A DNA stretch of 31,826 nucleotides from a virus. Shown here piece by piece: positions 19,170 through 30,400 of this stretch (position 1 is the first letter of the stretch; each line of letters starts with the position of its first letter). Under the pieces are notes generated by a model. That model was not told where the DNA came from, ran no database searches, and was given only the letters and a program-made list of their open reading frames with translations. Position numbers and translations under genes: made by a program. The DNA is taken from positions 1 to 31,826 of the IMG/VR virus record IMGVR_UViG_3300010153_000048; one strand, written 5' to 3'.

Positions 19170-20042
19170 ATGTCACTAATAAGAAAATCAGCTTTTAAGA
19201 AAGTATCACCATTTAAACAAACTGAAGAACAAACTACAGAGTCTGGACTACTTGGCGGTGTGTCTTCGTTTTTAGGTTCCGCTGGTACACCTATAGGTAT
19301 AGCTATGTCTTTAGGTTCTAGTATATTTGGCGCTATAAAAGCGAAGAAAGAAGAAAGAAGAGCTAGAAGGAAGATGAAAAAAGAAGAAGCTAAGATGAAA
19401 GAAATGGAAGATATATATGCTAATCTTGACACTAGTAATCCATATCTTAATTTAGAAAATACAATGGAAGATCTAACTGTTAATCAACAACAGGCAGATT
19501 TTCAAAGACAATCATTTCAACAAACTCAAGCTAATATAATGAATAATCTTAGTGCTGCCGCAGGTGGTAGTGGTATAGCTAATTTAGCGCAATCGTTAGC
19601 TCAACAAGGTCAGATAGCATCACAACAACAATCAGTAGATATAGGTAGACAAGAGAGCGCAAATCAACAAGCTGAAAGGCAAATGGCGGGGTCAATACAG
19701 TTACAAGAAAGACAGGGTGAAATAATATCTAGAGATTTGAAGAGAGAACAAACGGGTACTTTATTAGGTATGGCACAACAAAGAACAGCAGCAGCGGCAG
19801 GTCAAGTAGCGTCAGCTCAAGAAGCTAAATGGGGCGCTATATCAGGTGGTATAACTGGAGCAGCTAAGATGTTCGCTGGATTTGGTGATGGTACAAATGT
19901 AACACCTGGAGGAATAAAAAATGAGTCAGGAGCTGGTACAACTAGTCAACAAGGCGACAACACGGCTTATTATAACTCTTCAGGACAAAGAATAAATGCG
20001 AGTGGGCAAAGAATAGATGAAAACGGAAACGTAATATCATAA
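19170..20042 (+). CDS. Probable internal virion (ejection) protein, Gln-rich
   Basis: 290 aa. Residues 26-56 are Gly/Ser/Ile/Leu-rich and hydrophobic (GLLGGVSSFLGSAGTPIGIA), a candidate membrane-active segment. Residues 57-85 are a Lys/Arg/Glu helix. Residues about 88-225 are Gln/Ala-rich predicted coiled coil with the block NPYLNLENTMEDLTVNQQQA, and AAAGGSGIANLAQSLAQQGQ in the middle. The C-terminus repeats SGQRI with Asn/Gly (about 270-285). T7-type podoviruses carry a trio of ejected proteins whose smallest member is a helical protein that acts at the outer membrane; size and place here suggest a similar role. This is inference from composition, place and recalled similar phage proteins. 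It lies 10 nt before the next gene. Confidence 0.66.
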   Translation: MSLIRKSAFKKVSPFKQTEEQTTESGLLGGVSSFLGSAGTPIGIAMSLGSSIFGAIKAKKEERRARRKMKKEEAKMKEMEDIYANLDTSNPYLNLENTMEDLTVNQQQADFQRQSFQQTQANIMNNLSAAAGGSGIANLAQSLAQQGQIASQQQSVDIGRQESANQQAERQMAGSIQLQERQGEIISRDLKREQTGTLLGMAQQRTAAAAGQVASAQEAKWGAISGGITGAAKMFAGFGDGTNVTPGGIKNESGAGTTSQQGDNTAYYNSSGQRINASGQRIDENGNVIS

Positions 20043-20052
20043 ATAATATAAT

Positions 20053-21405
20053 ATGGCAGATCAATTTTTAGCAAAAGGCGCTGGTCAAGTAGCAGCGACA
20101 AAAGGTTCAGGTAATTTAGCAGCATCGAGAGCTGGTACTGGTGTTGGTGCTTTCTTAGCTGAAGGCATAGGTAAAGTCGTTCAAAAAAGAAACCGTGAGT
20201 TTAATAAATTAATGGAAGCGGAGTTAGCGGCTCATGGAGACTTGAGCGAAGAAGAGTATCAAAAATTATTTAAGCGTTTACAGAAAAAAAGAGGTGGTTT
20301 TGTATATTTAAATAAAAGAGGTAAAATAAATGCGCAAAAAGAACTCATGAAAGAAGCTGACGCGATGAAAAAAGATCCTACACCTGATATTATAGAAGAT
20401 GTATTAGACAAGGGGCAAGAGGGAGGACAGCAAGAAATAATTTTAAAAAATACAAATAAAAAAATAGTAGACGGAAAAACGGTGTACGAAATAGACGAAA
20501 GAACTAAAAAAGCTTTAGAAACAAACCCTGATGAAGTAATGTATCGTAAAAATGAGGAAGGGCAAGACGAGCCGTACTTGTTGTCTTATAATATGGCTTG
20601 GAACAATGAGGATCCAGATGGTAATCAATTAGACTCGCCTAGATTTACTACATCGGCTGATGGTAAAATTAAAACCTCTATACATGGCCATATATATCCT
20701 AACACACCAGAAGGTCAAGCTATATATGAAGCACACGCTGAGTCTGACTGGCAACAGATGGGTGGGCAAGTTCTTGATTTCACTAATGAAGAAACTTTAA
20801 AAGAAACTTGGTATAAACACCCTTCTAAAGAAGATTATGAAAAGGGTAATATTAAAATATTTGAATCACATGCACAGTCTAAAGATAAGCCTGGGGATTT
20901 AGTAGATATGGACGAGTTAGAACTTAAAGGATTATTGAACCAGTTTAACATGGATCAAGATAGTCAGAAAAAATTTGCAACAGTTGTAACCGCTGTTACT
21001 AATGATGCTACAGCATTTAATGGTGGAGATCCTAATAAGGCTTTCAATAAAGATTCTGTTAAAATGAATATTACAAATAATATTCTTAATAGTAAAGATG
21101 TTAATATAAGATCTTTAGCAAAACATAATATATGGGGTAGTACTTCATGGGAGACAGATATGCAAGAAGCTTTAACAAAAGGCACATATCAAAGCTTAGG
21201 TATAACGCAAGAACAAGCTAAAAGTTTAGATCCAAATGGTGGTAATATAACAGCTGAAGATGCTAAAGTTATAACACAAGCTATTATGAAAGACGATACT
21301 TTATTAAAAGAAACTTTAGCGGATTATTATACTGGTATAGCAGAAAAAAATTACAATGCTACAGTTAATACTAATAATAAAGAAGACGAGGACGAGTTTA
21401 ATTAG
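20053..21405 (+). CDS. Probable second internal virion / cargo protein
   Basis: 450 aa, hydrophilic. Residues about 1-45 are Ala/Gly-rich (FLAKGAGQVAATKGSGNLAA, then VGAFLAEGIGKVV) and could be a short amphipathic or hydrophobic helix, followed by a basic helix with KLFKRLQKKRG. The rest is acidic mixed sequence without recognisable enzyme motifs; the tail end is very acidic (NKEDEDEFN). It stops in TAG, the only amber stop in the window, and TAA follows in frame four codons later. Placed between the Gln-rich protein and the 3373-aa giant, it would be the middle member of an ejection trio. An internal head protein of another kind is the alternative. Confidence 0.6.
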   Translation: MADQFLAKGAGQVAATKGSGNLAASRAGTGVGAFLAEGIGKVVQKRNREFNKLMEAELAAHGDLSEEEYQKLFKRLQKKRGGFVYLNKRGKINAQKELMKEADAMKKDPTPDIIEDVLDKGQEGGQQEIILKNTNKKIVDGKTVYEIDERTKKALETNPDEVMYRKNEEGQDEPYLLSYNMAWNNEDPDGNQLDSPRFTTSADGKIKTSIHGHIYPNTPEGQAIYEAHAESDWQQMGGQVLDFTNEETLKETWYKHPSKEDYEKGNIKIFESHAQSKDKPGDLVDMDELELKGLLNQFNMDQDSQKKFATVVTAVTNDATAFNGGDPNKAFNKDSVKMNITNNILNSKDVNIRSLAKHNIWGSTSWETDMQEALTKGTYQSLGITQEQAKSLDPNGGNITAEDAKVITQAIMKDDTLLKETLADYYTGIAEKNYNATVNTNNKEDEDEFN

Positions 21406-21443
21406 AATACAAACATTTAATAACGGGTAACTAACGATACAGT

Positions 21444-24400
21444 ATGACAAAAAGATATAAATTCACCGTCAATGGTGAGGTGAAATATAGAAATGTTTCG
21501 CCAGAAAAAGAGCAAGCATTTTTTGATAAATACGGGCAATACAATCCGATTATAGTAACTGATGAGCCGGGAAAGCAGGAGAGCTCCTCGGCGAAACCAG
21601 AGAACGTAATAGAGAATCAATCTATAGTTCAGCCGACGGGGCAACAATCAACAGAAGAGATAGATCTATCTCAAAACAATCAACAACAAGATACGGGTTT
21701 GAATTTGGGCGATGGTTCTTCGGAGTCATTGTTAAAAGAAAAAAGTAATTTAGAGAAAGCTGAAATTAGAGTTAGCGATAATCAACCTTTACCTTCTGAT
21801 TACGAGGTAAAAGCTAGTCAAGAATATTTAGATAAAATTTCTGGACCAATGCCTGAGATAACTTCAGACCTTACTAGTCAAAAGGAAGATCCAGCATTTG
21901 ATATTTTACAAGATAATTACATCCAGTATGGATTTAATTTTGATAAGTCATTTGATGGCGTATCTGAAATAATAGTTCATTCATCAATGGACTTAGATGG
22001 TGATGGTGTAAATGATTTTAAAGAATTTTCATTTAATGACGCTGATTCTGCCACTGAAATGGATAAGTGGATGAGAAGTCGAGCGCTTAACCCAAAAGAA
22101 AGGTTTTTAGTAATCCATGATTTGGCTCAACCTAAAGATGAACAGCTTAGTAATATACCAACTTACTTAAGTAACGCTAAGAATGTTATACAGTCAGTAA
22201 GAGATGCTTGGGGTTTGGATGAGAGGTGGAATGATACTCAAGTTATACAAGAGTATCAAGCACATATTCAAAGGCATGCTGATATACAAGACTTTGCTGT
22301 AGATACTGGTGGTGGTTTTGGTGGTATTATTTCTGAACAATTAGAAAAAGAACAAGCAGAAGCTGAGGGTAGGGAAGTGAAAGAAAGGCACGGTGATTTA
22401 GTAGCTTGGAATAATAAAAATAATTTATTAAAAGAATTTTGGCCAGAAGGTGTAGAATTTGAAGGTACGTATGGGATTGCACATAAAAATAAAAAAGACA
22501 CCGATATATTAATAGAAGCGCAAAACGAGTATATTCTTAATGAGGCTTTAAAAGAGTATAATAGACAAACAGGGGTTAGTATAAGTAATATACATCACGA
22601 GGAAGGCGGATATACACAACATGGTGCTGATATATTGAATAGTAAAGAATATCAAATTATTAAACAAAATTTAGTAATAGATGAAGATAGTTTTAATACT
22701 TATGTTAATAGAAAGTTTGAACGAAGTTATATTACAGAATTTTATGAAAATAATATAGGCGCTGAGGCTGCTAAAATGGGTGATAGCTTTTTTTTCAAAT
22801 CTGCCACACAAAAAGAAATTGAATCAGAAATAGTTACATATAGTGAAGAGCTTAGTAACAAAGTGAATAAAATTAATATAACATACGAAAAATATGAAAC
22901 TAGTGTAAATAGATTATTAGATTTAAATAAAGATTTAAATAATAATTATACTACTGATCTAGTTAACAATAGGGTAGAAGAATTAAAATCAGTATACAAT
23001 ATTAGAACTGATCAAGAAATAAAACAGGAGGTTGAAAGAATAAAGTCTTTATACAATTTAAATACTCAAGAAGGCGTTGACAAGGCTAATGAAGCAATAA
23101 AATTACTGCAACAAGAGGAAAAAAATAAAATAGATTCACTAAATCAAGATGAGTATTTTACTTTATATAAAGAAAAAATAAATCAATTTAATTACTTGAA
23201 AGATGAAATATTACCTATTCAAGAGGAGTTATTAAAAAAATACGAACAAGAAATTAGCACTTTAGAGATTAGTGAATCTGAATTAGCTACCTTAGCGTCT
23301 GTATTTGATCAAAATCACCAATTAGGAACCGTATTAGCGCAAACACTTAAGCATTCAATTATTGATTTGTTTCAAACAACAGTTATTGATGTTGGTGATA
23401 TGATAATATCATTTCCTAGTAACGTGGTAGATGATTTAACAAATAATAATCCAGTTGTAGATGCTTATCTTAAAACACAGCCTATAATTAAAACAAGAAA
23501 ACAAATATATGAAGACAAGAGCCTATTAGCTAAATGGAGTCAAGATATTAATGAGTGGCAAGAAGAAGACAAAAAAACTTTTAGAAAGTCTATTGCATTT
23601 GGTGAAATATCTAATGGTTGGGAGGCTGGTGAGTGGGCTTTAACTACTTTAGTTCAACAAGCACCACAATTAGCAACATTATATTTTACTGGTGGCGCTA
23701 GTCTATACGTGTTAGGTGCATCTAGTGCTGGTAGTAAATGGAGGGAATTAAATGACCAGAAAGATTTATATCTACAAACAGGAGGATTCCATGGACAAAA
23801 TTATAGCTTTGCTAATATGTATGCTAACGCTATATTTACTGGTACCATGGAGGGTTTGTCTGAAAAAATAACACTTGGACAAGTAAATAGATTAAGAGGT
23901 TTTGTGGGTTCTAACTGGAAGCTTGGGTTTAAAAATGGTATAAAAAAGAATTTCTTTAGTTATAGTGGGCTTAAAAAAAACGGTGGTATATATTTAAAAG
24001 ATGGTTTTAATGAAGGTTTTTCAGAAGTAGTAGCTCAGTTATCTAGTAATGCCGCGGATATAGTTAGCGGCTCAGAAGAAGTTAACATATGGGATGGGAT
24101 ACCGGAATCTTTTTTCTCTGGTTGGGTTGTTTCTACTGGACTTAAAATACCTAGTGTTGCTAAAAGATTAACAGCACCATTTAGATCAAAAGATACTAAT
24201 CAAAAGTTAGGTGAAATAGCTACCGAGATACAGTCTTTAACTAGAAAGTTAGGTAATTTAGATATATCACCAATAGAAAGATCTAATATAGAAAGTAAAA
24301 TAGCTTTATTAACACAGCGAAGTAATAATATATTACAAACAGATATTAAGAGAATAGATCTATTAAGCGATAAAGATAAAAAAGCTTTAGTAAACATAGA

Positions 24401-27400
24401 GAAAAGAAATTTTGAGGCTCGTAAAGAAGCTGAAAAAACAATGTTAAATAATAAGCTAACTAGTAAACAAAAGAAAGCTGCTATAAAAAAACTACAAAAT
24501 TCTGTTGATACTAGAGATAAAGCTAAAGACGCTATATTAAGTAAGTTACCTCCAGGAACTGTAGATAGACATTACAAAAATAAAATACAAACCATGAGAA
24601 CTATGGCTGAGTTAGCTGAGCAACATGGTGCACCAAAGGTTGAAATAGAAGAAGTTAGTGGTAAGGAGATGGCTAAGAAAAGGTCTAAACACGAGCAAAA
24701 CATGTCAGCTGGAAGAGTTAGTAAAATTGCTAAAAGAAATGAAGGTGTAATAAAGGCTATGGAAGCAATAATAGCTGATCCTAAATCTACTAAAGCGGAG
24801 GTTGCTGATGCTAAAGCTAAATTAAAAGATGCTAAACAACAAGTTAGTATAGCTTACAATCTGCTTAGATCAGATACAAATGGTGTTATGCAAGCTACGT
24901 TTGATAAAAAAGGTAACATAGCTAGCATCAAGATATTACTAAATAAAGATGCCATGATAAAAAATGGTAGAATTAATACGGCTGCTCACGAATTTATACA
25001 CGCTGTATTCGCTAATACACTTAAGTTTGATCCTCAAATGAGGGAGATACTCGGTAATAAGTTAATTGATATATTAACTAATGATAAAAACGTTTCGTTT
25101 AAATCTGATATGGCTCGTAGAACTTTTATCAAAAGAGTTTCTGTGTATAGTAAAGAAAAACAGGGTGAAGAGATGTTAGCAATAGCCGCTGAAATGTTGA
25201 TTGATGGGGATATAATAATAAAAAAACCAGGTTTAAAAAGATTAGCAAAGCTATTTAACGATTTTGTACTACGAATGTTTGGTTACGACTTAAAGTGGGG
25301 TAGAGAAATAGAGGTTGACGAAATAAGTTTTGATACAGCGGAAGACATTAAACAATTTTTAATATTATATAGAGACTCTATAATCAATAATAAACCTAGC
25401 GCTGCTATAGCTAAGATGTTAGCTAAAGGCGCTAATGGTAAAATGTTTGAAGATGCTAAAAATCCAGATGAAAGAAAAAATATTTCTATGGAAAGTAAAG
25501 CAGTTGAAGTTGCTTTAGATAATAATGAAGACTTGATGTTTAATAAAAATAAAACGGGTTTTGATGATATAATATGGAACACAACATTTAATGAAGATCA
25601 GTGGGTAAAAGAGGATTTAAAGTATAAAAATGATGAGGAGTTTAAGGTGTCTCAAGGTTTTTGGAGCGGCTATTCTAAAATAGTAGATACTAAAGATTTA
25701 GACGGGATTATAATGTCACATGTACACGAGGGTACTCCTTTGTATGACGTGATACAACCTACTAAAGGATTAAGTAAGAAACAAGCTATAGATAGATTTA
25801 TAAGACAAGTAAAAGAAAGAGCCGGTGAAAAATACATTTCTGAATTTAGTATTGATAAACTTAAAGAAAAATATGGAGAAAATGCTGATATTAGTTTATT
25901 TGGATGGTTAACTGGTTCAGGTGGTGGACAAGGTAAGTCTATAATATATAGATCTAGAGGTGACGTAATGAACAAAATGAAGCAAGAGCCGGATGCGTTT
26001 GGATTTTCTCTTGATACAACTGTGACAGAAGAAACTGGTACTACAAGGGCTGATATGATAGAAGATACTAAATCAGAATACATATCAAGATTAGAAAAAG
26101 CTGATTTATCTGTTAACGCTAAAAAAGAATCTACAGAAACTATCGAAAAGTTATCTATGGTTATGGACTCTATAGATATACCTAGTGATATTAAAGATGC
26201 TGTTAGAACCATTGTAAGGACTTCTAACGTACCTTTAACTGATTTAACATATAAAGGTATTAGGGATTTATTATTATCAATAGAAGGCAAAGCAACTTCA
26301 GAAAAAAATATAATACCAACAGGTCCTTTATTTGAGGTATTAAATTCTATATCTGCAGAATTTGGTGTTGATCCACTTCGAATATTAGCTAAACAAGATT
26401 TAAACGCAGAGCAAAGACAATCAGCGCAGACATATATATTTGACAAAGCAGTTAATGAAGATGGATCATTTAATACTAGTTTATTAGAAGCATTACCAGA
26501 AGGACAAGATAGAGATGGTAAAGCTACTGGTGTTGCTAATACTAAATTAGGGCAATTATACACTAAAGGAGAAAGAGCTAAATATAAACAAGGTGCTACA
26601 GCCGCTGGTTTAGCCACTCAAAATAAAAGAACAGATATAACTAAAGAAGAGTTTTTAAGTTTATTTGGTATAAATCCGGATGGATCATTTCAACCAGGTA
26701 CTAAAGCTGATGGAGCTATAAGAGAGTTGGTGGTTCAAATAGCACAATTAGCTGCTAACCAAGAAATAAGACTAAATGCTATAGATAATACATTGGAAAA
26801 ATCTTCTATTATAGCTAAATTAGGTGATGGTAAATCTGAGTCAATGTTTAGCGAAGAAGGCAATAAATCTTCTCTAATAAAGAACGATTATCAAATGACT
26901 GCTAAAGATATAGCTAATTTACTAGAACAAAGATTAATCCCAGGCAGTGGTGAAAATAAAAGGCTAGGGGAAATGTATAACAAGAAGGAAACCTTCGCGC
27001 AGGCTAGAGATAGAATAATAATAAAATTTTCAAAACAGTTTCCTCAACTAAGATACATACTAGCATTAGGTTTGACTGGTGGACCTAGATCTACAGCTAA
27101 AACAATGGAACATTTTGAGAGTTTAGTCGAACCTATTGAAGGAGAGCGTAGAGATGTAAGAACTCAATACACAGATAAGGGCATATTAACGTTACCTACT
27201 AAAACTATTGAAGATGCAGATGGAAATAAAATAAAAGTAGACGTTAATAGTAAAGAGTTTTATGAAATTGAATTAAATAAACTAGCAATATTAAAAGAGC
27301 TTTTCTTAGCCATACAAGAATACATTAACACTAACCCTAAAGATACGTGGTTATTTTTAGAGATGTTAAGAGATAGTGGCGCGGCTGGGCAAAATCACGT

Positions 27401-30400
27401 TATTAGAAGACTGGCTCCTTTTCTTTTTTATCCAGTAAATCCTAAAGATGATTCACCTGTTAAAAATACAAAAATTAGAGAAGAACACACTGATCCTCAA
27501 AACCAAGTGGGTACAGGATTAATGATGGCAGCTATAAGAGGTAATGTGAATGAAGTGTTCGACACTGTTATAGGTCAATCATATATGCAAGGAGGTTTAA
27601 TAATGAAGCATGATGATATGGTAAATGATGCTGGATATAAAAATACCATGCCAAATATTTATTTTAAACTTGTAATACCTAGATTAAAATCTGGTGAATT
27701 AAAATTAAATCCAGGTATGTCATCAGTAATTAGAATGGCTGTTAGTGGAGTGGATTTAAACAACTCAATGTTAGTGGGCTTTAATCAAACTATAGTTGAA
27801 TACTTTGGTTTACCAAGAATAAGGAACGCTTCTCAAGATGTTGTAGAAGCTCAGAACCAATTAATAACAATGAATTTAGCTGGGCAAATAGAATCAATGG
27901 ACGACGCTGTTGCGGAATTCAATGACAAGTATTTATCATTAAATCCTAACGGAAACACGTTGGCATCAGAAAGTAAAAACTTTGAAGATAACGAGATTAA
28001 CATGAGTAACTCTATAAACTTAGTTAGTTTATCCTTAAGTCAAAATAACTCTTTACTTAGTTTAGAGCCACCTAAAGTAAAAGGTATGTCAACGTTTGAT
28101 TTTGATGATACTTTGGCTAGAACTAAATCAGGTGTTAGATATAGAATACCTAATGAAACGGGTGAACCAGCGCCTGGTAGAAAGGTTATATTCTTAGCTG
28201 GTAGTGCTGGTAGCGGTAAATCTAATGTTGTAGAAAAATTAGGATTAAAAGAAAAAGGATTTAAAATTGTTAATCAAGATATATCTTTAGAGTGGCTGGT
28301 TAAGAATAGTGGTTTACCTACAGATATGAGAGACTTTACACCTGAGCAAGCTAGTAAATGGGGTAGTTTACAATGGGAAGCTAGAGATATAGCACAGCGT
28401 AAACGAATGAAGTTTCAAGGTAGAGGTGATGGTATAGTTGTAGATGGAACTGGTGCTAGCGCTATATCAATGGGTACGCAGGCTATGCGGTTTAGAAACG
28501 CTGGATACGATGTGCATATGTTATTTGTCGATAGTTCTTTGGAAACATCATTAGAAAGGAACAGGGCTAGAAAAGAAAGATCGTTAAAAGATTTTATAGT
28601 TGAACGTAATTGGAAAGCTGTACAGGAAAATAAAAAAGTTTTTAAAGAAGATTTTGGAAATAATTTTACTGAAGTAAATACTGATAATTTAAAGCAAGAA
28701 GATCCTATGCCAAATGAACTGGTTGATAAAATAAACGAGTTTACTGATGGTTACATTAAAGGTAGACTAACGGCGGAAGAGTTTGCTAGCCAAGGTTCTG
28801 AACTACGAGACAAAGGAGCCGAATTTGATTTTTCAGAATTTAATAAAGTAGTAGATGGAACACCTGGGCCATTACTTGATAAAGCTAGAAACAGGGCTAA
28901 AAAGTTTGGTACAAAAGATATGTTTGTTTTAACAGCCCGACCTCAAGCTTCAGCTGTTGCTATACATGAGTTTTTAAAATCACAGGGATTAAATATACCT
29001 TTAGAAAATATAACTGGTCTTGCTAATAGTACTGGTGAAGCTAAGGCTCAGTGGATGTTAGATAAGTTTGCTGAAGGTTATAATGATATGTATTTTGTAG
29101 ATGACGCTATGCAGAACGTTGCTGCGGTTAGAGATGTGTTAAATCAACTTGATATTAAATCTAAAGTTGTGCAAGCTAAATTAAAACAAGTTGATAGATT
29201 AGTTGAGACTAATTCTATCACTATGGAAAGTAAAGTGGTTAATCCTAAAACAGAAAAGAGATTAGACAATAAGTTTAATCAAATGATCGAACGTAGAAAA
29301 GGTGTTAAATTTGAAAAAGTTTTTTCTGCCGCCGAAGCTAGAAAAAGAGGATCACAATCTAATATTGTTAGATTTTTAAAGAGTTTATATATACCACCAT
29401 CAGCTGAGGATTTTAAAGGTTTATTATATTACTTCTTAGGCTCTGGTAAGCAAGGTGAAGCTGATATGAAGTTTTTTGCTGATAAGTTAATAACACCCTT
29501 CGCTAAAGGAATAAAAGCTTGGAATATATATAAACAAAATATGGTTGATGAGTATAAAGCTTTGAAAAAACGAATTCCTAGTGTTGGTAAACAATTAAAT
29601 GCTAAAGTTTTAGGAACTAATTTTACAAATGATACAGCTATTAGAGTTTACTTATGGACAAAAGCTGGATTTGAAATACCAGGTATATCTAAAAGATTAC
29701 AAAATAAATTAGTAAAACACGTTAACAATAATCCTGATTTAAAACTTTTTGCTGATTCATTATCAAAGATAAGCCGTAGGAAAGACGGGTATATTCAACC
29801 TAGTGAAAATTGGATGATGGAAACTATACCTACAGATTTAAGAAATATTGTAGAAAGAGTTGGTAGAAAAGAATTTTTATCTGAATGGATTAATAATAAA
29901 AATATAATATTTTCTCAAAAAAACTTAAATAAAATAGAAGCTTTATATGGAGCTAGATTCTTAGAGGCTTTAGAAAATATATTGTATCGTATGGAAAACG
30001 GTACCAATAGGGTATACAGTAAAGATGGGGACGTTAATTGGTTTACTAATTGGATAAATAGCTCTGTTGGTGCTATCATGTTCTTTAACATGAGATCTGC
30101 TTTACTACAAACTATATCTACTGTTAACTTTATAAACTGGAGTGATAATAATATATTCAAAGCATCAGCAGCATTTGCTAATCAAGATCAATTTTGGAAA
30201 GATTTCTCTATGTTATTTAATTCGCCGCAATTAAAACAAAGAAGAAGAGGTTTGCAAACAGACGTATCCGCCTCAGAGTTAACAAAAACATTTGCGGAAA
30301 ATGGATATACTCCTCAAACTTTAATTAATTATTTATTACAAATAGGTTTTACACCAACACAAATAGCGGATAGTTTTGCTATAGCATTTGGTGGTGCTAG

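Noticed and set aside
21403-21420. Amber recoding (TAG read as Gln), known in some crAss-like phages
   Set aside because: TAG ends the 450-aa gene and TAA follows four codons later, so this site alone is neutral, but the other genes span thousands of codons without an in-frame TAG.
21990-22010. DLDGD as the catalytic DxDGD of a crAss-like virion RNA polymerase
   Set aside because: The motif continues as a full EF-hand-type loop, and no other polymerase motif or double-psi barrel context was seen; the DFDDT at 2219 belongs to the HAD domain.
25914-25940. Second P-loop (GSGGGQGKS, residues 1491-1499 of the giant protein)
   Set aside because: The first Gly of GxxxxGKS is replaced by Ser1492, and no Walker B or lid follows at a normal distance.
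25670-26617. 315-codon open frame on the minus strand
   Set aside because: It lies wholly inside the giant + strand gene; the antisense translation is low-complexity Ser/Leu/Ile, and there is no separate leader or neighbour on that strand. It is a by-product of the codon pattern opposite.
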